Assembly: GCF_001304615.2 (NCBI RefSeq)
Contig: NZ_CP032683.1
Location: 1,860,001 to 1,924,000, forward strand
From: Methanosarcina flavescens
GTDB lineage: Archaea; Halobacteriota; Methanosarcinia; Methanosarcinales; Methanosarcinaceae
Length of the DNA stretch: 64,000 nucleotides
Direction of reading: 5' to 3'
Positions 28,387-37,814 of the stretch are shown here, one piece after another. Numbering within the stretch: the first letter of the stretch is position 1; each line of letters opens with the position of its first letter. Under the pieces are notes generated by a model. The model did not search any database, had not been told where the DNA came from, and was given only the letters and a program-made list of their open reading frames with translations. The position numbers and the translations under genes are program-made.

Positions 28387-28848
28387 ATGAATGAGCAAAG
28401 CTACCCTGAATTTACAGGTCTTGAACTCTCCCCGAGAAAGGTAGATTATCTTAAGTTCATTCTTGAAAAAGGAGGCACTGTAAAAACTACAGAAATATCC
28501 TCTGGTCTGCAGGTTGACCCTTCAACTACAAGCAAAACCTTAAACGAACTTGCAAGTGCAGGCTACCTGAATCACGTCCCCTACAGGGGTGTAGACCTGA
28601 CTGAACTAGGAAAGGCATATACTCGATTTCTTATCCGAAGACACAGGATTCTCAGTCTTCTTTTAACCCACTACGGGCTTTCTTCGGAGGAAGCATGTGA
28701 TGAAGTCTCACGCTTTGAAGCTTTTGTCTCCAGGGATGCTGTAAATAAAATCTGTAACTCGATGGGTCATCCGATGTTTGGAGTATGCGGAGAAATAAGT
28801 CATGAAAAGTGCCTGCATGAAGAAAATCATCATTCGGTGCCGAAATAA
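28387..28848 (+). CDS. DtxR/MarR-like metal-responsive winged-helix regulator
   Basis: A 153-residue regulator. The N-terminal winged helix (about 15-75) contains GGTVKTTEISSGLQVDPSTT followed by SKTLNELASAGYLNHVPYRG, as in DtxR/MntR repressors. Next come RRHRILSLLLTHYGLSSEEA and a His/Glu/Cys-rich tail (GHPMFGVCGEISHEKCLHEE), suggesting metal ligands. I chose ATG 28387 (MNEQSYPEF); upstream in-frame sequence from 28270 does not look coding. It lies directly before the metal ABC transporter on the same strand, so it likely represses those genes in response to zinc or manganese. This is inference from context. Confidence 0.82.
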   Translation: MNEQSYPEFTGLELSPRKVDYLKFILEKGGTVKTTEISSGLQVDPSTTSKTLNELASAGYLNHVPYRGVDLTELGKAYTRFLIRRHRILSLLLTHYGLSSEEACDEVSRFEAFVSRDAVNKICNSMGHPMFGVCGEISHEKCLHEENHHSVPK

Positions 28849-29104
28849 ATGAAGTGATAGATGAAATACTAATACGAAATAAAACCCTATTAATAAATTT
28901 TGAGATAAATTTGGGCTTGTACCAAAAAAGTTTCCTGATAACTCAAAAGTTTGGGGTATATCCAAATTTGAATATTACAGACTCTGGGTGTAATAATAAA
29001 TTCTGGATATTCTAGGTTTATTCTTCCTGATGTAGGTCTTATTTTATCCAGAAGTAAGTTAATTAGCCAAAAAAAGTGAAAATGAAGAAAGCGTGATCTC
29101 AAGC

Positions 29105-30091
29105 ATGAATCTGAAAATTCTACCTTTATTGATGCTATTGACTGTAGGTTTGAGCATTTTTGCCAGCGGTTGCATGAGTCCAGGCGATTCCCAGATAAAT
29201 GGAAGTACAGGACAGACAGTAGAAAAAGCAGAGCCGGGTGAGCCTATAATTGTAGCTGTAAGTGTACTTCCTCAGGTCGAATTTGTAGAAAAAGTGGGCG
29301 GAGGTAAAGTAAAAACCATTGTCATTATTCCTCCGGGAGCAGATCCTCACACTTATGAGCCTTCTCCAAGAGAACTGAGGGAAGTGAGCGAAGCTCGCAT
29401 GTATGTAACGGTCGGAACTGGAATGCCCTTTGAGGAAGTCTGGATTGAGAGGTTTGAAAGCACCAACAGTGAGACTCTTATCGTAAACTCTTCTAGTGGA
29501 ATTGAGCTGAAGGAGCTTGCTGCCCATGGTGAAGAAGAGGCAAAAGGAAGATCTCCAGGCGAGCCTGAAGAGCACGCGAACGAATCTGTGGCTGATGCTC
29601 ACAAAGAGCTTGATCCCCATATCTGGACGTCTCCTGCAAATGCAAAAATAATGGTTGAAAATATTTATGAGGGGCTTGTGATAATCGACCCTGAGAACAA
29701 AGAATACTATGCCCAGAACAGGGATGCTTACCTTAAGGAACTTGATGCCTTGGATACAAGAATCCGGGAAAAACTCGAGGGAAAAAAGGAAAGGAATTTC
29801 ATGGTTTTTCATCCATCCTGGGGATATTTTGCAGCAGAGTACGGGCTTACAATGATTACTATCGAAACTGAGGGTAAAGAACCGAGTGCTCAGAATCTGG
29901 CGAAAATTATTGATTTTGCAAAAGAAAAACGGGTTAGGGTGATCTTTGTCCAGCCTCAATTCAGCACACGGAGTGCGCAGGCTGTAGCCGAAGAGATAGG
30001 TGGTGAGGTTATAGCTGTAGACCCGCTTGCAAAGGATTACATTACAAACATGGACAGTGTATCCGATGTTTTTGCCAGAAACCTTGTGTGA
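29105..30091 (+). CDS. metal ABC transporter substrate-binding lipoprotein (ZnuA-like)
   Basis: A 328-residue cluster A-I solute-binding protein. The lipobox FASGC gives a probable lipid-anchored cysteine near residue 23. Metal-binding histidines are in PPGADPHTYEPSPRE (first His), DPHIWTSPANAK (second) and MVFHPSWGYFAAEYG (third), and the acidic ligand is likely in the C-terminal VIAVDPLAKDY. An intervening His/Glu-rich loop (residues about 140-175, with HGEEE, EEHANE and DAHKE) is typical of zinc-specific members. I chose ATG 29105; an in-frame GTG lies at 29093. It is followed by the ATPase (90 bp) and permease genes. Confidence 0.92.
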   Translation: MNLKILPLLMLLTVGLSIFASGCMSPGDSQINGSTGQTVEKAEPGEPIIVAVSVLPQVEFVEKVGGGKVKTIVIIPPGADPHTYEPSPRELREVSEARMYVTVGTGMPFEEVWIERFESTNSETLIVNSSSGIELKELAAHGEEEAKGRSPGEPEEHANESVADAHKELDPHIWTSPANAKIMVENIYEGLVIIDPENKEYYAQNRDAYLKELDALDTRIREKLEGKKERNFMVFHPSWGYFAAEYGLTMITIETEGKEPSAQNLAKIIDFAKEKRVRVIFVQPQFSTRSAQAVAEEIGGEVIAVDPLAKDYITNMDSVSDVFARNLV

Positions 30092-30179
30092 AGGCGATGA
30101 AGTCTGCATTCGAGTTTCACAGCTAAATACCAGAAGAACATAATCCAATTATATAAAAACGACACCGGAAGGGAAGGCG

Positions 30180-30944
30180 ATGGAGAAGGTCATAGAACTG
30201 AAGGATGTCTGGGTTCGCTACGGAAATCAGACAATTCTTGAGGGAATAAATCTGGAGCTTAAAGAGCCCAACGGATTGCTTGGAATAATCGGACCCAATG
30301 GGGGAGGAAAGACCACATTTCTCAAAGTGCTCCTGGGGCTCTTGAAGCCTTACAAGGGCAGTGTGAAGCTCTTTGGGAAACCTCCCGAGAAAAGCAGGGA
30401 GCTTGTAGGCTATGTCCCTCAATACAAAGGGTTTGACTTTGATTTTCCAATTAGCGTCTGGGAAGTTGTGCTTACGGGCAGGATGAGCCATACGGGTTTT
30501 CTGAAAAAGTATAGGGAAGAGGACAGAAAAGCTGCTGAAGATGCCCTGAAGACGGTAGAGATGTTCCAGTACAGAGACAGGCAGATCGGGCAACTCTCTG
30601 GCGGGCAGCGGCAAAGGGTCTTCATTGCACGGGCTCTTGCTACAAACCCTAAACTCCTGCTTCTGGACGAACCCAATTCTGGGCTTGACCCTCATATGCA
30701 GGATGAACTTTACCGCCTGCTGGATAGGCTCAAGCATAAGATGGCTATTATCATGGTTACTCACGATCTGAGTGCTGTTTCGATTTATGTTGATAAAATA
30801 GCTTGCTTAAACCGCAAACTCCATTACCATAACTCCAGGGAAATCCCGGTTGAAGACCTGGAAGCCACCTACCAGTGCCCCGTCGAACTAATTGCTCATG
30901 GTATGCCTCACAGGGTGCTGAGTAACCATGAGGGAAATCCCTGA
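30180..30944 (+). CDS. metal ABC transporter ATP-binding protein (ZnuC-like)
   Basis: A 254-residue ABC ATPase. Walker A is GPNGGGKTT near residues 39-47, the Q-loop lies at VPQYKGFD, the signature is LSGGQRQRV near 140, Walker B is LLLLDEPNSGLDP near 160, and the switch histidine is in VTHDLSA. ABC subfamilies for Zn/Mn have this length. The ATG is preceded by GGAAGGCG. The permease gene starts 36 bp downstream, so the unit is one operon with the upstream binding protein. Confidence 0.93.
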   Translation: MEKVIELKDVWVRYGNQTILEGINLELKEPNGLLGIIGPNGGGKTTFLKVLLGLLKPYKGSVKLFGKPPEKSRELVGYVPQYKGFDFDFPISVWEVVLTGRMSHTGFLKKYREEDRKAAEDALKTVEMFQYRDRQIGQLSGGQRQRVFIARALATNPKLLLLDEPNSGLDPHMQDELYRLLDRLKHKMAIIMVTHDLSAVSIYVDKIACLNRKLHYHNSREIPVEDLEATYQCPVELIAHGMPHRVLSNHEGNP

Positions 30945-30980
30945 AGACCAAGTTGGTTGAAAAACGAGGGAGAAACAAAG

Positions 30981-31817
30981 ATGTTTGAGCTTCTGCAATA
31001 CAGTTTTATCCAGAATGCCCTTGCAGCTGCAGTTCTTGCAAGCATAGCCTGTGGGATTATTGGGGTCTACGTTGTCGTCAAAAAAATAGTCTTCATTAGT
31101 GGTGGAATAGCCCATGCTTCCTTTGGGGGCATCGGGCTGGGTTATTATCTTGGAGTCAACCCCATGTACGGGGTTCTTCCCTTCAGTCTGATTTCGGCTC
31201 TTATAATGGGAACCGTAAGCAAGAGGTCTAAAATTCCGGAAGACAGCGCTATAGGCATACTCTGGTCGCTTGGAATGGCGCTTGGGATAATTTTTGTCTA
31301 CCTGACCCCAGGCTATGCCCCTGATCTTATGACCTACCTTTTTGGAAACATTTTGACAGTACCTCGCTTTGACCTTTACTTTATGCTGGCTCTTGATATC
31401 CTGATAGCATGTGCAGTTTACCTGTTTTATAAGGAGTTCCTTGCCCTCTCTTTTGATGAAGAATTCACAACTGTGCAGGGCCTTCCTACAGAAAAGCTTT
31501 ACCTTTTCCTGCTCTGTATTATTGCCTTGACAATCGTAGTTCTTATTAAAGTCGTAGGAATTATTCTTGTGATCGCCCTTCTTACCATTCCTGCTACCCT
31601 TAGTCGGAAATTCACTCATAACTTGAAGCAAATGATGCTGATTTCCATAGTCTTCGGAACTGTGATCAGCGTCACTGGAATAGGCCTTTCGTATGCTCTG
31701 GATGTCCCATCTGGTGCAACGATTATTCTTGTACTGAGTCTTGTATACGGACTTACAGCTTTCGGGATGGAGTTACTTGAGAATAGAAGAAGCTCCGGGG
31801 ATTTAGAGAAATCCTGA
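30981..31817 (+). CDS. metal ABC transporter permease (ZnuB-like)
   Basis: A 278-residue ABC-3 family permease with about 8-9 membrane segments. Family motifs are visible: GGIAHASFGGIGLGYYLG near 43-60 and VVGIILVIALLTIPATLSRK near 195-215. I chose ATG 30981 because GAGGGAGAAA lies just upstream; an in-frame start at 30957 is less likely. It is the last gene of the transporter unit and, with the lipoprotein and ATPase, imports zinc or manganese. Confidence 0.93.
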   Translation: MFELLQYSFIQNALAAAVLASIACGIIGVYVVVKKIVFISGGIAHASFGGIGLGYYLGVNPMYGVLPFSLISALIMGTVSKRSKIPEDSAIGILWSLGMALGIIFVYLTPGYAPDLMTYLFGNILTVPRFDLYFMLALDILIACAVYLFYKEFLALSFDEEFTTVQGLPTEKLYLFLLCIIALTIVVLIKVVGIILVIALLTIPATLSRKFTHNLKQMMLISIVFGTVISVTGIGLSYALDVPSGATIILVLSLVYGLTAFGMELLENRRSSGDLEKS

Positions 31818-31908
31818 GCCTATGTTCGATATATGATGTGGAAATTTTAGCGAAATCGAGAACTAATTCTCTCGTAATTATATTTATGGCGTCTTATTAA
31901 GACAAAAT

Positions 31909-31918
31909 TTTATATATA
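31909..31918 (+). promoter_or_regulatory. candidate TATA box for the structured leader
   Basis: TTTATATATA is preceded by GACAAAAT and is the strongest TATA-like element in this gap. Transcription from about 25 bp downstream would give a leader of about 280 nt before the gene at 32221, covering the hairpin-rich segment. Confidence 0.45.
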
Positions 31919-31989
31919 GTGAGATATAAGAGCCTAATCGTTTAATAGATTTTATTTTATAGAATCCCAGGACTAAATCTCTCAGCTGG

Positions 31990-32190
31990 ATTCGAAAAGA
32001 AAAACGGAATCTGAAGCATCTAACCCATGTGCGTAAAACCGCTTCGAGTGGGGGAGCGACGGATACGCTGGCAAGTTAACATACTGGATTTATCTGGAGC
32101 CACCCTATGCAGATCCAGTAAATGTATCTAAAAGCCACCCCAAACAAGTGACTGAACCCGTTATTAAGACGGAACCACCAGACTATTTAT
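31990..32190 (+). ncRNA. candidate structured leader RNA
   Basis: This is a locally GC-richer island in an AT-rich gap and contains stable helices. One is TACTGGAT (32082-32089) paired perfectly with ATCCAGTA (32113-32120), with an inner CTG/CAG helix over the loop. Another is CGCTTC paired with GGAGCG near 32040-32058. A GCCACCC motif appears in the hairpin loop and again (GCCACCCC) about 35 nt later. It has no coding frame and no match to a riboswitch I know. It could be a cis-regulatory leader of the next gene or an independent small RNA. Confidence 0.5.
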
Positions 32191-32220
32191 TGAAACAGAA
32201 TGCCACATCAGGGTGATAAA

Positions 32221-32676
32221 ATGGATCGTGATACAACCCGGGATCAAGATATAGAAGAAAAAGAATCTTTTGACGGAAAATACCTCGGCCTTCCGGATAT
32301 CCCCCTTCCGGAAACTGATAATGTGCTATATTCAATCCTTAACTCCTTAAACCAGAATATTGCAGATTTTCACACTTTTGTGAAATTTAACCCCTATCTG
32401 TCTGAGGATCACCTGAACGTTGAACTGCTTAAAAGAAGCATGGGTATCCACAGGGACTTTACAGCCCTGTTCCTGCACACCAAAGAGGAAATGGTATTAA
32501 CTTACCCTGAATTTATAGAAAAAATAGAAAAACAGTTGTTTAAGGGGAATGTAGGTACCAACTGCATAAAATATACTCAGAAATTATGTGTATCAATAAG
32601 CGACTATAAAATTGCCCTACACAGAGAAGGCTATCTGCCTGATCTGAGAAGACAGTTACCGTTAGTTGATCTGTAA
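32221..32676 (+). CDS. hypothetical acidic helical protein
   Basis: A 151-residue soluble protein that I do not recognise. The first 25 residues are polar and acidic, followed by a probably helical body (NVLYSILNSLNQNIADFHTF near 40-60, and FIEKIEKQLFKGNVG near 105). Two cysteines (near 120 and 130) are the only ones. No membrane segment or signal peptide is seen. I chose ATG 32221 because GGGTGATAAA immediately precedes it; an in-frame ATG at 32200 lacks an SD. It follows a long, possibly structured leader and is followed by inverted-repeat units. It may be lineage-specific to Methanosarcina. Confidence 0.7.
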   Translation: MDRDTTRDQDIEEKESFDGKYLGLPDIPLPETDNVLYSILNSLNQNIADFHTFVKFNPYLSEDHLNVELLKRSMGIHRDFTALFLHTKEEMVLTYPEFIEKIEKQLFKGNVGTNCIKYTQKLCVSISDYKIALHREGYLPDLRRQLPLVDL

Positions 32677-32684
32677 TTATCCGA

Positions 32685-32830
32685 TAAAAGCCGGATATCG
32701 CCAGCTGATATGATTATCCGGTAAAAGCTGGATATCGTCAGCTGATATATGATCATACAGTAAAAGCCAGATCAGCTGATTATGATCATCCGATAAAAGC
32801 CGGATATCGTCAGCTGATATATGATCATCC
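32685..32830. repeat. four-unit repeat with internal inverted symmetry
   Basis: Four related units of about 35-40 bp follow the hypothetical gene. Each carries TCCGATAAAAGCCGGA (a small hairpin with 4-bp arms), then ATATCGTCAGCTGATATATGATC, itself partly palindromic around CAGCTG. Units 1, 2 and 4 are closest; unit 3 is degenerate. Compensating changes (CCGG versus CTGG arms) are partial. It could be a mobile repeat or a transcript 3'-end structure. Confidence 0.8.
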
Positions 32831-33119
32831 AGCAACTTCCTTTTTTCTATAAGTTACTCTTTTATGATTTAGGAAGGTTTAAACTTACATATTTTAAAAA
32901 TGTTGTAGAAGCTGTAAAAAGACCTGGGAATTTATTAGTCTTAACAACTAAAGGTGTTTTCAGGCCTGGTTTTTCTTACGTGGAAGGAAATTTTCTTTAT
33001 TGTTTATTCCTAAACTTTTAATATATTTTACGGTACTTCCAAAACCTTATATTTAATTTTCAGTACATCCGTAAGTTTATATTACTCAAAGATATCTGGA
33101 TTGCAAGGCATCTGTGAAA

Positions 33120-33230
33120 AAAACGGTGTCTTTGAAAAACGGTCTTTTTAAAAAACGGCATGCGAAAAACGGATTTATTAAAAAACGGTCTACGAAAAAC
33201 GGTACAAAAAACGGCATTTAAAACAGATGC
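33120..33230. repeat. irregular AAAAACGG repeat cluster
   Basis: At least seven occurrences of AAAAACGG or AAAAAACGG are spaced by 8-17 bp of varied sequence. There is no gene here. It may be a protein-binding cluster or a decayed repeat array. Confidence 0.75.
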
Positions 33231-33255
33231 CTATTTATATTTGATACGAATCTAT

Positions 33256-33405
33256 TCTTATTTATCCTAATCTTTACCATTTTTTTCTTATTTATCCTAA
33301 TCTTTACCATTTTTTTCTTATTTGTCTTAATTTTTACCATTTTTTTCTTATTTGTCTTAATTTTTACCATTTTTTTCTTATTTGTCTTAATTTTTACCGT
33401 TCCTT
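33256..33405. repeat. five-unit 30-bp tandem repeat
   Basis: Five consecutive 30-bp units of the type TCTTATTTGTCTTAATTTTT plus ACCATTTTTT run with exact 30-bp spacing. The first two carry ATCCTAATC variants. The + strand is pyrimidine-rich. The remaining bases of the 32677-33684 gap show no gene. Confidence 0.92.
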
Positions 33406-33684
33406 TTCTAATTTATCTCAAAAATTTTTCTCATTCTCTGTTCTATATTTCTCACTTTGACGTTTAATGTACTTAAGTTTTAAATTTAGGTTTACCTTTA
33501 ATCTGTATCTAGAGCGTCTCTATACAATATCTTATTGGCAATAAAATTACACAGGTTAATGTTTTTTGGCTTGAGATCTCACAGGACCATTTATTCAAGA
33601 AGTTCGGGTTTAAAAACATAATTTAAATATATAGACAGTCTACTTTTAGAGTATTCTCTACAGATACTTAACGGTGGAATTTAA

Positions 33685-34763
33685 ATCGTTCAAGTCTTCG
33701 GGTATTCGGGCGCTGAGAAAAGTTTAATCGAAATTGCCAGAGAACTAGGTTTTCAGTTTAGATGCTTTGATGATATATCCAAAGAGGAAAAACATCTTAA
33801 AAACCAGTACAGGTTGAGATATTCGGCTGAATATGATAAAATTGAAACTGAAATAAGAGAACTAGAAGCCGAAATAGGTAATCTTGAAAGAGAGATAGAA
33901 TCAAGGTCGTTCGAAATTAAGAACAATATTAGTCAGAGGATAGAAGATCTCGAGAGTGAGATATATGAGCTCGAGAATATCAGATTTAGCCTGAGTTCAT
34001 TATTTTCGTACTTAAGAGCTAAATTAGCCTTATATAATAAGACAATCCTCATTCAGGATTTGAGGCTCAATCCTCAAAAAGAAATCAATAAATTGCTTCG
34101 AGAAGAATACTCTGAGTTCCAAAACTTGAATAACAGATATGCCTATTTAAAAAGTAACAAAAATGAAGAGATAAAAAGGCGGCTACAGCCTCTTTCTGAG
34201 AACCTTGAGAAGATAAACAAATCAAAAGTACCAATGAATATAAAGGTGCAATTGGAGAGCTTGAGGTAATCAAAAACCTTGAAAATTTATCTGAGAGTTA
34301 TTTCTTACTTAACGATTTATTTCTGGAGCTTGATGAGTACATAACTTTTCAGGGCTCGAAACTAAAATCAGCCCAGATTGATCATCTGGTTGTGGGTCCA
34401 ACTGGAGTCTATGTCATTGAGGTAAAGAACTGGAGTTATGAATATATCCAGAAAGTATTCAGAGAGAACTCCTATACACCTTACGATCAAATTCAAAGAA
34501 GCAGTTACCTTACTTACAGATATCTGAATAATCTTAAATACGGGAATATGCTTCAAAAAATTTACTTCCGATTTGCAAAAGGCGAGATAAAGGTAAGGTC
34601 AATAATAGCTGTCACTGGTGCAGACATTCCCTATATAAAAGAAAAACATACGGCTGTAGTGCGTTCAAACGAGTTAAGTGACTACATAAAAACAGGCTAT
34701 CAAATTCTTTCTCCTGATGAAGCCCGCGAGATTGCCGAAAAACTAAGCTATCGAGTTCTATAA
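33685..34763 (+). pseudogene. NERD-domain protein gene, lost start codon and frameshifted
   Basis: The first frame runs from 33685 and encodes VQVFGYSGAEKSLIEIARE, then a long coiled coil (EIRELEAEIGNLEREIESR) to 34269. The NERD nuclease-related domain follows in another frame: YKGAIGELEVIKNLENLSE, DHLVVGPTGVYVIEVKNW, and on to 34763. One base missing from the A-run at 34224-34227 would restore one frame. At the expected start, behind a GGTGGA ribosome-binding site, the codon is ATC and an in-frame TAA precedes it; the first usable in-frame start is a TTG at 33814. The NERD core keeps Asp, Glu and Lys of the DHLVV...EVKNW motif. The gene is probably dead. Confidence 0.8.
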
Positions 34764-34838
34764 TTCCTTAACTGAAAACGAAGAAAACGATGCCGATTTC
34801 AGAGTAAAAACAAAATTAAAAAAGCAGAACTTCAGTTT

Positions 34839-35729
34839 TCACTGAAGCCCGAAGTATTTTATGTTCCAGTCTGCCATCGCCTGAATTTTCTTTATTTCTT
34901 CGTCTCCGCCTTCCATGGTGAAGAGATGCTTGAACCTTTTCTGGGTCTTGAGGTACTCTTCAACCGGTCTTGGGTTCTTGACTTTTCTGACCTGTGTAAT
35001 TTCCCCGTTTTCCATTTCGTACATAGGCCAGAGGCAGGTTTCGACTGCTAGTTTGGCGATTTCAAGGGTCTTTGAGGTGTCAAAGCCCCAGCCTGTTGTA
35101 CAGGGGGCGTGCGCGTGGATGTAGGTCGGGCCAACGATTTCGGTAGCTTTCTTGACTTTACGCATCATGTCTCTCGGGAAACCTATCGAGGTTGTGGCTA
35201 CATACGGGGAGCCGTGGGCTGCCATAATGGCAGCCATATCTTTTTTGGGGCGTGGGTTACCAAAGGAAACTTTTCCTGCCGGACTTGTTGTTGTGCTGGC
35301 ATCATAGGGAGTCCCACTGCTGCGCTGAATCCCGGTGTTCATGTAGGCTTCGTTGTCCATACAGACATAGGTGAAGTCATGCCCTCGCTCAAAAGCGCCT
35401 GATAAGGCACCAATTCCGATGTCCATAGTCGAACCGTCGCCTCCAATTGCTACAATCTTGGTATTGTTCTTTCTTCCCAGGGCTTTTAACGCAGCTTCAA
35501 TCCCAGAGGCAACTGCGCCTGCGTTTTCAAAGAGGGAGTGGATCCAGGGAACCTGCCAGGAAGAATTCGGGAAAGGTGTGGACATTACTTCAAGGCAGCC
35601 TGTAGGGTTAACTACAATGGTGTCAGGACCTGAGCCCATAAGTGTGAATTTCGCAGCAAAGGCATCACAGCAACCTGCGCAGCCGCTATGCCCTGAGCTG
35701 ATGTATGTTTTTGGTGCGGTTTTGCTCAT
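34839..35729 (-). CDS. porB: pyruvate:ferredoxin oxidoreductase (pyruvate synthase) beta subunit
   Basis: A 296-residue thiamine-pyrophosphate subunit. The cysteines of [13 protein letters not shown] plus a downstream cysteine coordinate the proximal 4Fe-4S cluster, and the TPP-binding motif is [19 protein letters not shown] near residue 93. [18 protein letters not shown] is also characteristic. With PorA, PorC and PorD it reversibly makes pyruvate from acetyl-CoA, CO2 and reduced ferredoxin, the main route from acetyl-CoA to biosynthesis. Its ATG overlaps the porA stop by 4 bp. It is the last gene of the operon. Confidence 0.96.
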   Translation of the reverse strand: MSKTAPKTYISSGHSGCAGCCDAFAAKFTLMGSGPDTIVVNPTGCLEVMSTPFPNSSWQVPWIHSLFENAGAVASGIEAALKALGRKNNTKIVAIGGDGSTMDIGIGALSGAFERGHDFTYVCMDNEAYMNTGIQRSSGTPYDASTTTSPAGKVSFGNPRPKKDMAAIMAAHGSPYVATTSIGFPRDMMRKVKKATEIVGPTYIHAHAPCTTGWGFDTSKTLEIAKLAVETCLWPMYEMENGEITQVRKVKNPRPVEEYLKTQKRFKHLFTMEGGDEEIKKIQAMADWNIKYFGLQ

Positions 35730-36934
35730 AGCAACTCCTCCTTAAGATCCAGGAACTGGCTTTCAACTGTAATCCCGGTCTTTGCAACTTTCTTGGTTTC
35801 TTCAATAATCTTTGCAATGCTTTCTGCGCGTATGTCCCGACCTCCGTGGCCGACTGTGTAACCAGTTAAGGGTACACGGACCTTGCTGTTATAGAGGCAG
35901 GACTTGGTTTCGGTAAAGAGGGCACCTTCATTTGTGCCTATGGAGATATTTTTATCAAGTACGACAACAGCATGTGCGTTCTTAACGGCTTCTCTAATCT
36001 GCTCCTTGGGGAAAGGTCTGAAGGATCTTACCTTTAAGACGCCGATCTTTTCTCCTCTTGCCCTGTATTCATCAACAACGTCCTTAACAGTCCCGAGAAT
36101 AGAACCCATAGACATGACGATAATCTCAGCATCATCAAGCATGTATTCGTCAATAAGTCCTCCGTGGAATCTGCCAAAGACTTCCTCGAACTCCTTGGCC
36201 ACAGCCTCGATTTTCGGAAGAGCTTTCTGCATTGCCTGTTCCTGAAGATACCTGAACTCTTCATAAGTATCCGGGGTTGCAAAGGCTCCGAAGGTCTTGG
36301 GGTCTTCAGGGTCAAGAATATTTTCAGGCTGGAAAGCAGGAAGGAAATCATCGGTCAATTCCTGTTCGAGCAGGACAACAGGTTCGTAAACATGAGACAG
36401 GATAAAGCCGTCCATGCAGACCATGCCTGGAAGCATGATATCATTGTCTTCTGCGATCTTGTAAAGCTGGGGCAGGGTGTCAGACGCTTCCTGAACATCT
36501 TCTACATAGAGTTGCATCCAGCCTGTGTCCCTCTGGGCAATCGCATCCTGGTGGTCGTTCCAGATATTGATCGGTGCGCCTACTGCCCTGTTAGCCACAG
36601 TCATTACAATGGGTAGCCTCATTCCCGAGGCATTAAAAAGCACTTCGTGCATAAGCAGAAGTCCCTGGGAAGTTGTGGCTGAATATGTTCTTGCGCCGAC
36701 TGCCGATGCACCTATAAGGGCAGAGATTGCCGAGAACTCAGATTCCACATTAATGTACTCACAGTTGGGAATTTCCCCATCTGCTATGAACTGAGCCAGG
36801 TTTTCAACAATATGAGTCTGGGGAGTAATCGGATAAGCTGAGATTACGTTTGGACGGCAGATTTTTGCAGAATGAGCCACAGCATAGGAACCTTCCACAA
36901 CCACCATTTTTTTCTTGTAAGCTGGGTCAATCAT
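35726..36934 (-). CDS. porA: pyruvate synthase alpha subunit
   Basis: A 402-residue PorA. The N-terminal pyrimidine-binding domain has [18 protein letters not shown], then [17 protein letters not shown], followed by [20 protein letters not shown] with the glutamate that activates TPP. Domain II follows with [20 protein letters not shown] and [15 protein letters not shown]. The end matches the family. It sits between porD (1 bp overlap of start and stop) and porB (4 bp overlap), typical of tight translational coupling. Confidence 0.96.
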   Translation of the reverse strand: MIDPAYKKKMVVVEGSYAVAHSAKICRPNVISAYPITPQTHIVENLAQFIADGEIPNCEYINVESEFSAISALIGASAVGARTYSATTSQGLLLMHEVLFNASGMRLPIVMTVANRAVGAPINIWNDHQDAIAQRDTGWMQLYVEDVQEASDTLPQLYKIAEDNDIMLPGMVCMDGFILSHVYEPVVLLEQELTDDFLPAFQPENILDPEDPKTFGAFATPDTYEEFRYLQEQAMQKALPKIEAVAKEFEEVFGRFHGGLIDEYMLDDAEIIVMSMGSILGTVKDVVDEYRARGEKIGVLKVRSFRPFPKEQIREAVKNAHAVVVLDKNISIGTNEGALFTETKSCLYNSKVRVPLTGYTVGHGGRDIRAESIAKIIEETKKVAKTGITVESQFLDLKEELL

Positions 36935-37269
36935 TATTTCTCCTCCAGTATCATTTCAATTGCATCCGCAGGACACTCATTTGCACAGATGCCGCAACCC
37001 TTGCAATAATCATAATCGTATTCAAAAAAGCCGTCTTCCCTGGGTTTGACAGACATATCAGGGCAGACAATCTCACAGATTCCGCACTTGGTGCATTTTT
37101 CATAAATATAAACAGGACGGAAATTTCTCCAGCCACCGGTTTTGTTTTTAAGGGTTGAACCAGGCTTACAGACTCTGCAGCGTGTAATGTTTAAACCCGT
37201 TTCTTCTTTTTCCTCGGTTTTCAGAACTTCAGGACGTATTTTACGATCTTGCTCAGATCCGTTACTCAT
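36934..37269 (-). CDS. porD: pyruvate synthase delta subunit (2x[4Fe-4S] ferredoxin)
   Basis: A 111-residue ferredoxin-like subunit. Two CxxCxxCxxxCP motifs are visible: [12 protein letters not shown] near residue 56 and [12 protein letters not shown] near 88. A 50-residue N-terminal extension carries a CRVC pair. It relays electrons between the PorB cluster and external ferredoxin. It overlaps porC by 4 bp upstream and abuts porA downstream. Confidence 0.95.
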   Translation of the reverse strand: MSNGSEQDRKIRPEVLKTEEKEETGLNITRCRVCKPGSTLKNKTGGWRNFRPVYIYEKCTKCGICEIVCPDMSVKPREDGFFEYDYDYCKGCGICANECPADAIEMILEEK

Positions 37270-37814
37270 GCTTCTTCCCCCCTGATAAGCTTATAGGCCT
37301 TCTGAATGGCGTTTGCATTCTTTTCTCCAACTCTTCCAGGAAAACGAGCCTTTATTGCATGCTGGATAGATTCAACATTGATCTCACCTGTTGCACCCGC
37401 AAAAGCACCGAGGAGGACGGTGTTCACAATGGGGACACCTATAATGTCCATTGCCACCTTTGTGGCATCCACGGTCATGACCCTGGCTTTTGTATTGAGT
37501 TTCAGGCTTTCCGGCGCTTCGGTTGTGTTAATAATAATTATCCCATCATCTTTTATCCCGCTTGCAACGTCAACAGTCTCAAGCAGAGTTGCATCCTGGA
37601 CAATAACATAATCAGGAGTATAAATCTGGCTTCGAAGCCTGATAGGGTTATCGCTAATCCTCGTGAATGCCTGCACCGGGGCACCTCTACGCTCTACCCC
37701 AAAAGCGGGGAAGGCCTGGCTGAACTTTCCATCTTCAAAAGCTGCAACGGAAAGCAGTTCAGCCGCGGTAACAGAACCCTGGCCTCCTCGACCGTGTATT
37801 CTGATTTCCTTCAT
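37266..37814 (-). CDS. porC: pyruvate synthase gamma subunit
   Basis: A 182-residue PorC and the first gene of porCDAB. The family start [20 protein letters not shown] is followed by [20 protein letters not shown] and [13 protein letters not shown] chose ATG 37814 because AAAGGAGAATCC immediately precedes it; the open frame extends 29 codons further but the extension (basic, low quality) is not conserved in kind. A likely TATA element, AAATATATATAAAG on the - strand at 38244-38257, would imply a leader of roughly 400 nt. That is uncertain. Confidence 0.95.
   Translation of the reverse strand: MKEIRIHGRGGQGSVTAAELLSVAAFEDGKFSQAFPAFGVERRGAPVQAFTRISDNPIRLRSQIYTPDYVIVQDATLLETVDVASGIKDDGIIIINTTEAPESLKLNTKARVMTVDATKVAMDIIGVPIVNTVLLGAFAGATGEINVESIQHAIKARFPGRVGEKNANAIQKAYKLIRGEEA

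Noticed and set aside
29135-30148. 337-codon - strand frame over the ZnuA-like gene
   Set aside because: Although long, it is antisense to a clear lipoprotein gene and its Cys/Phe/His-rich composition is typical of shadow frames.
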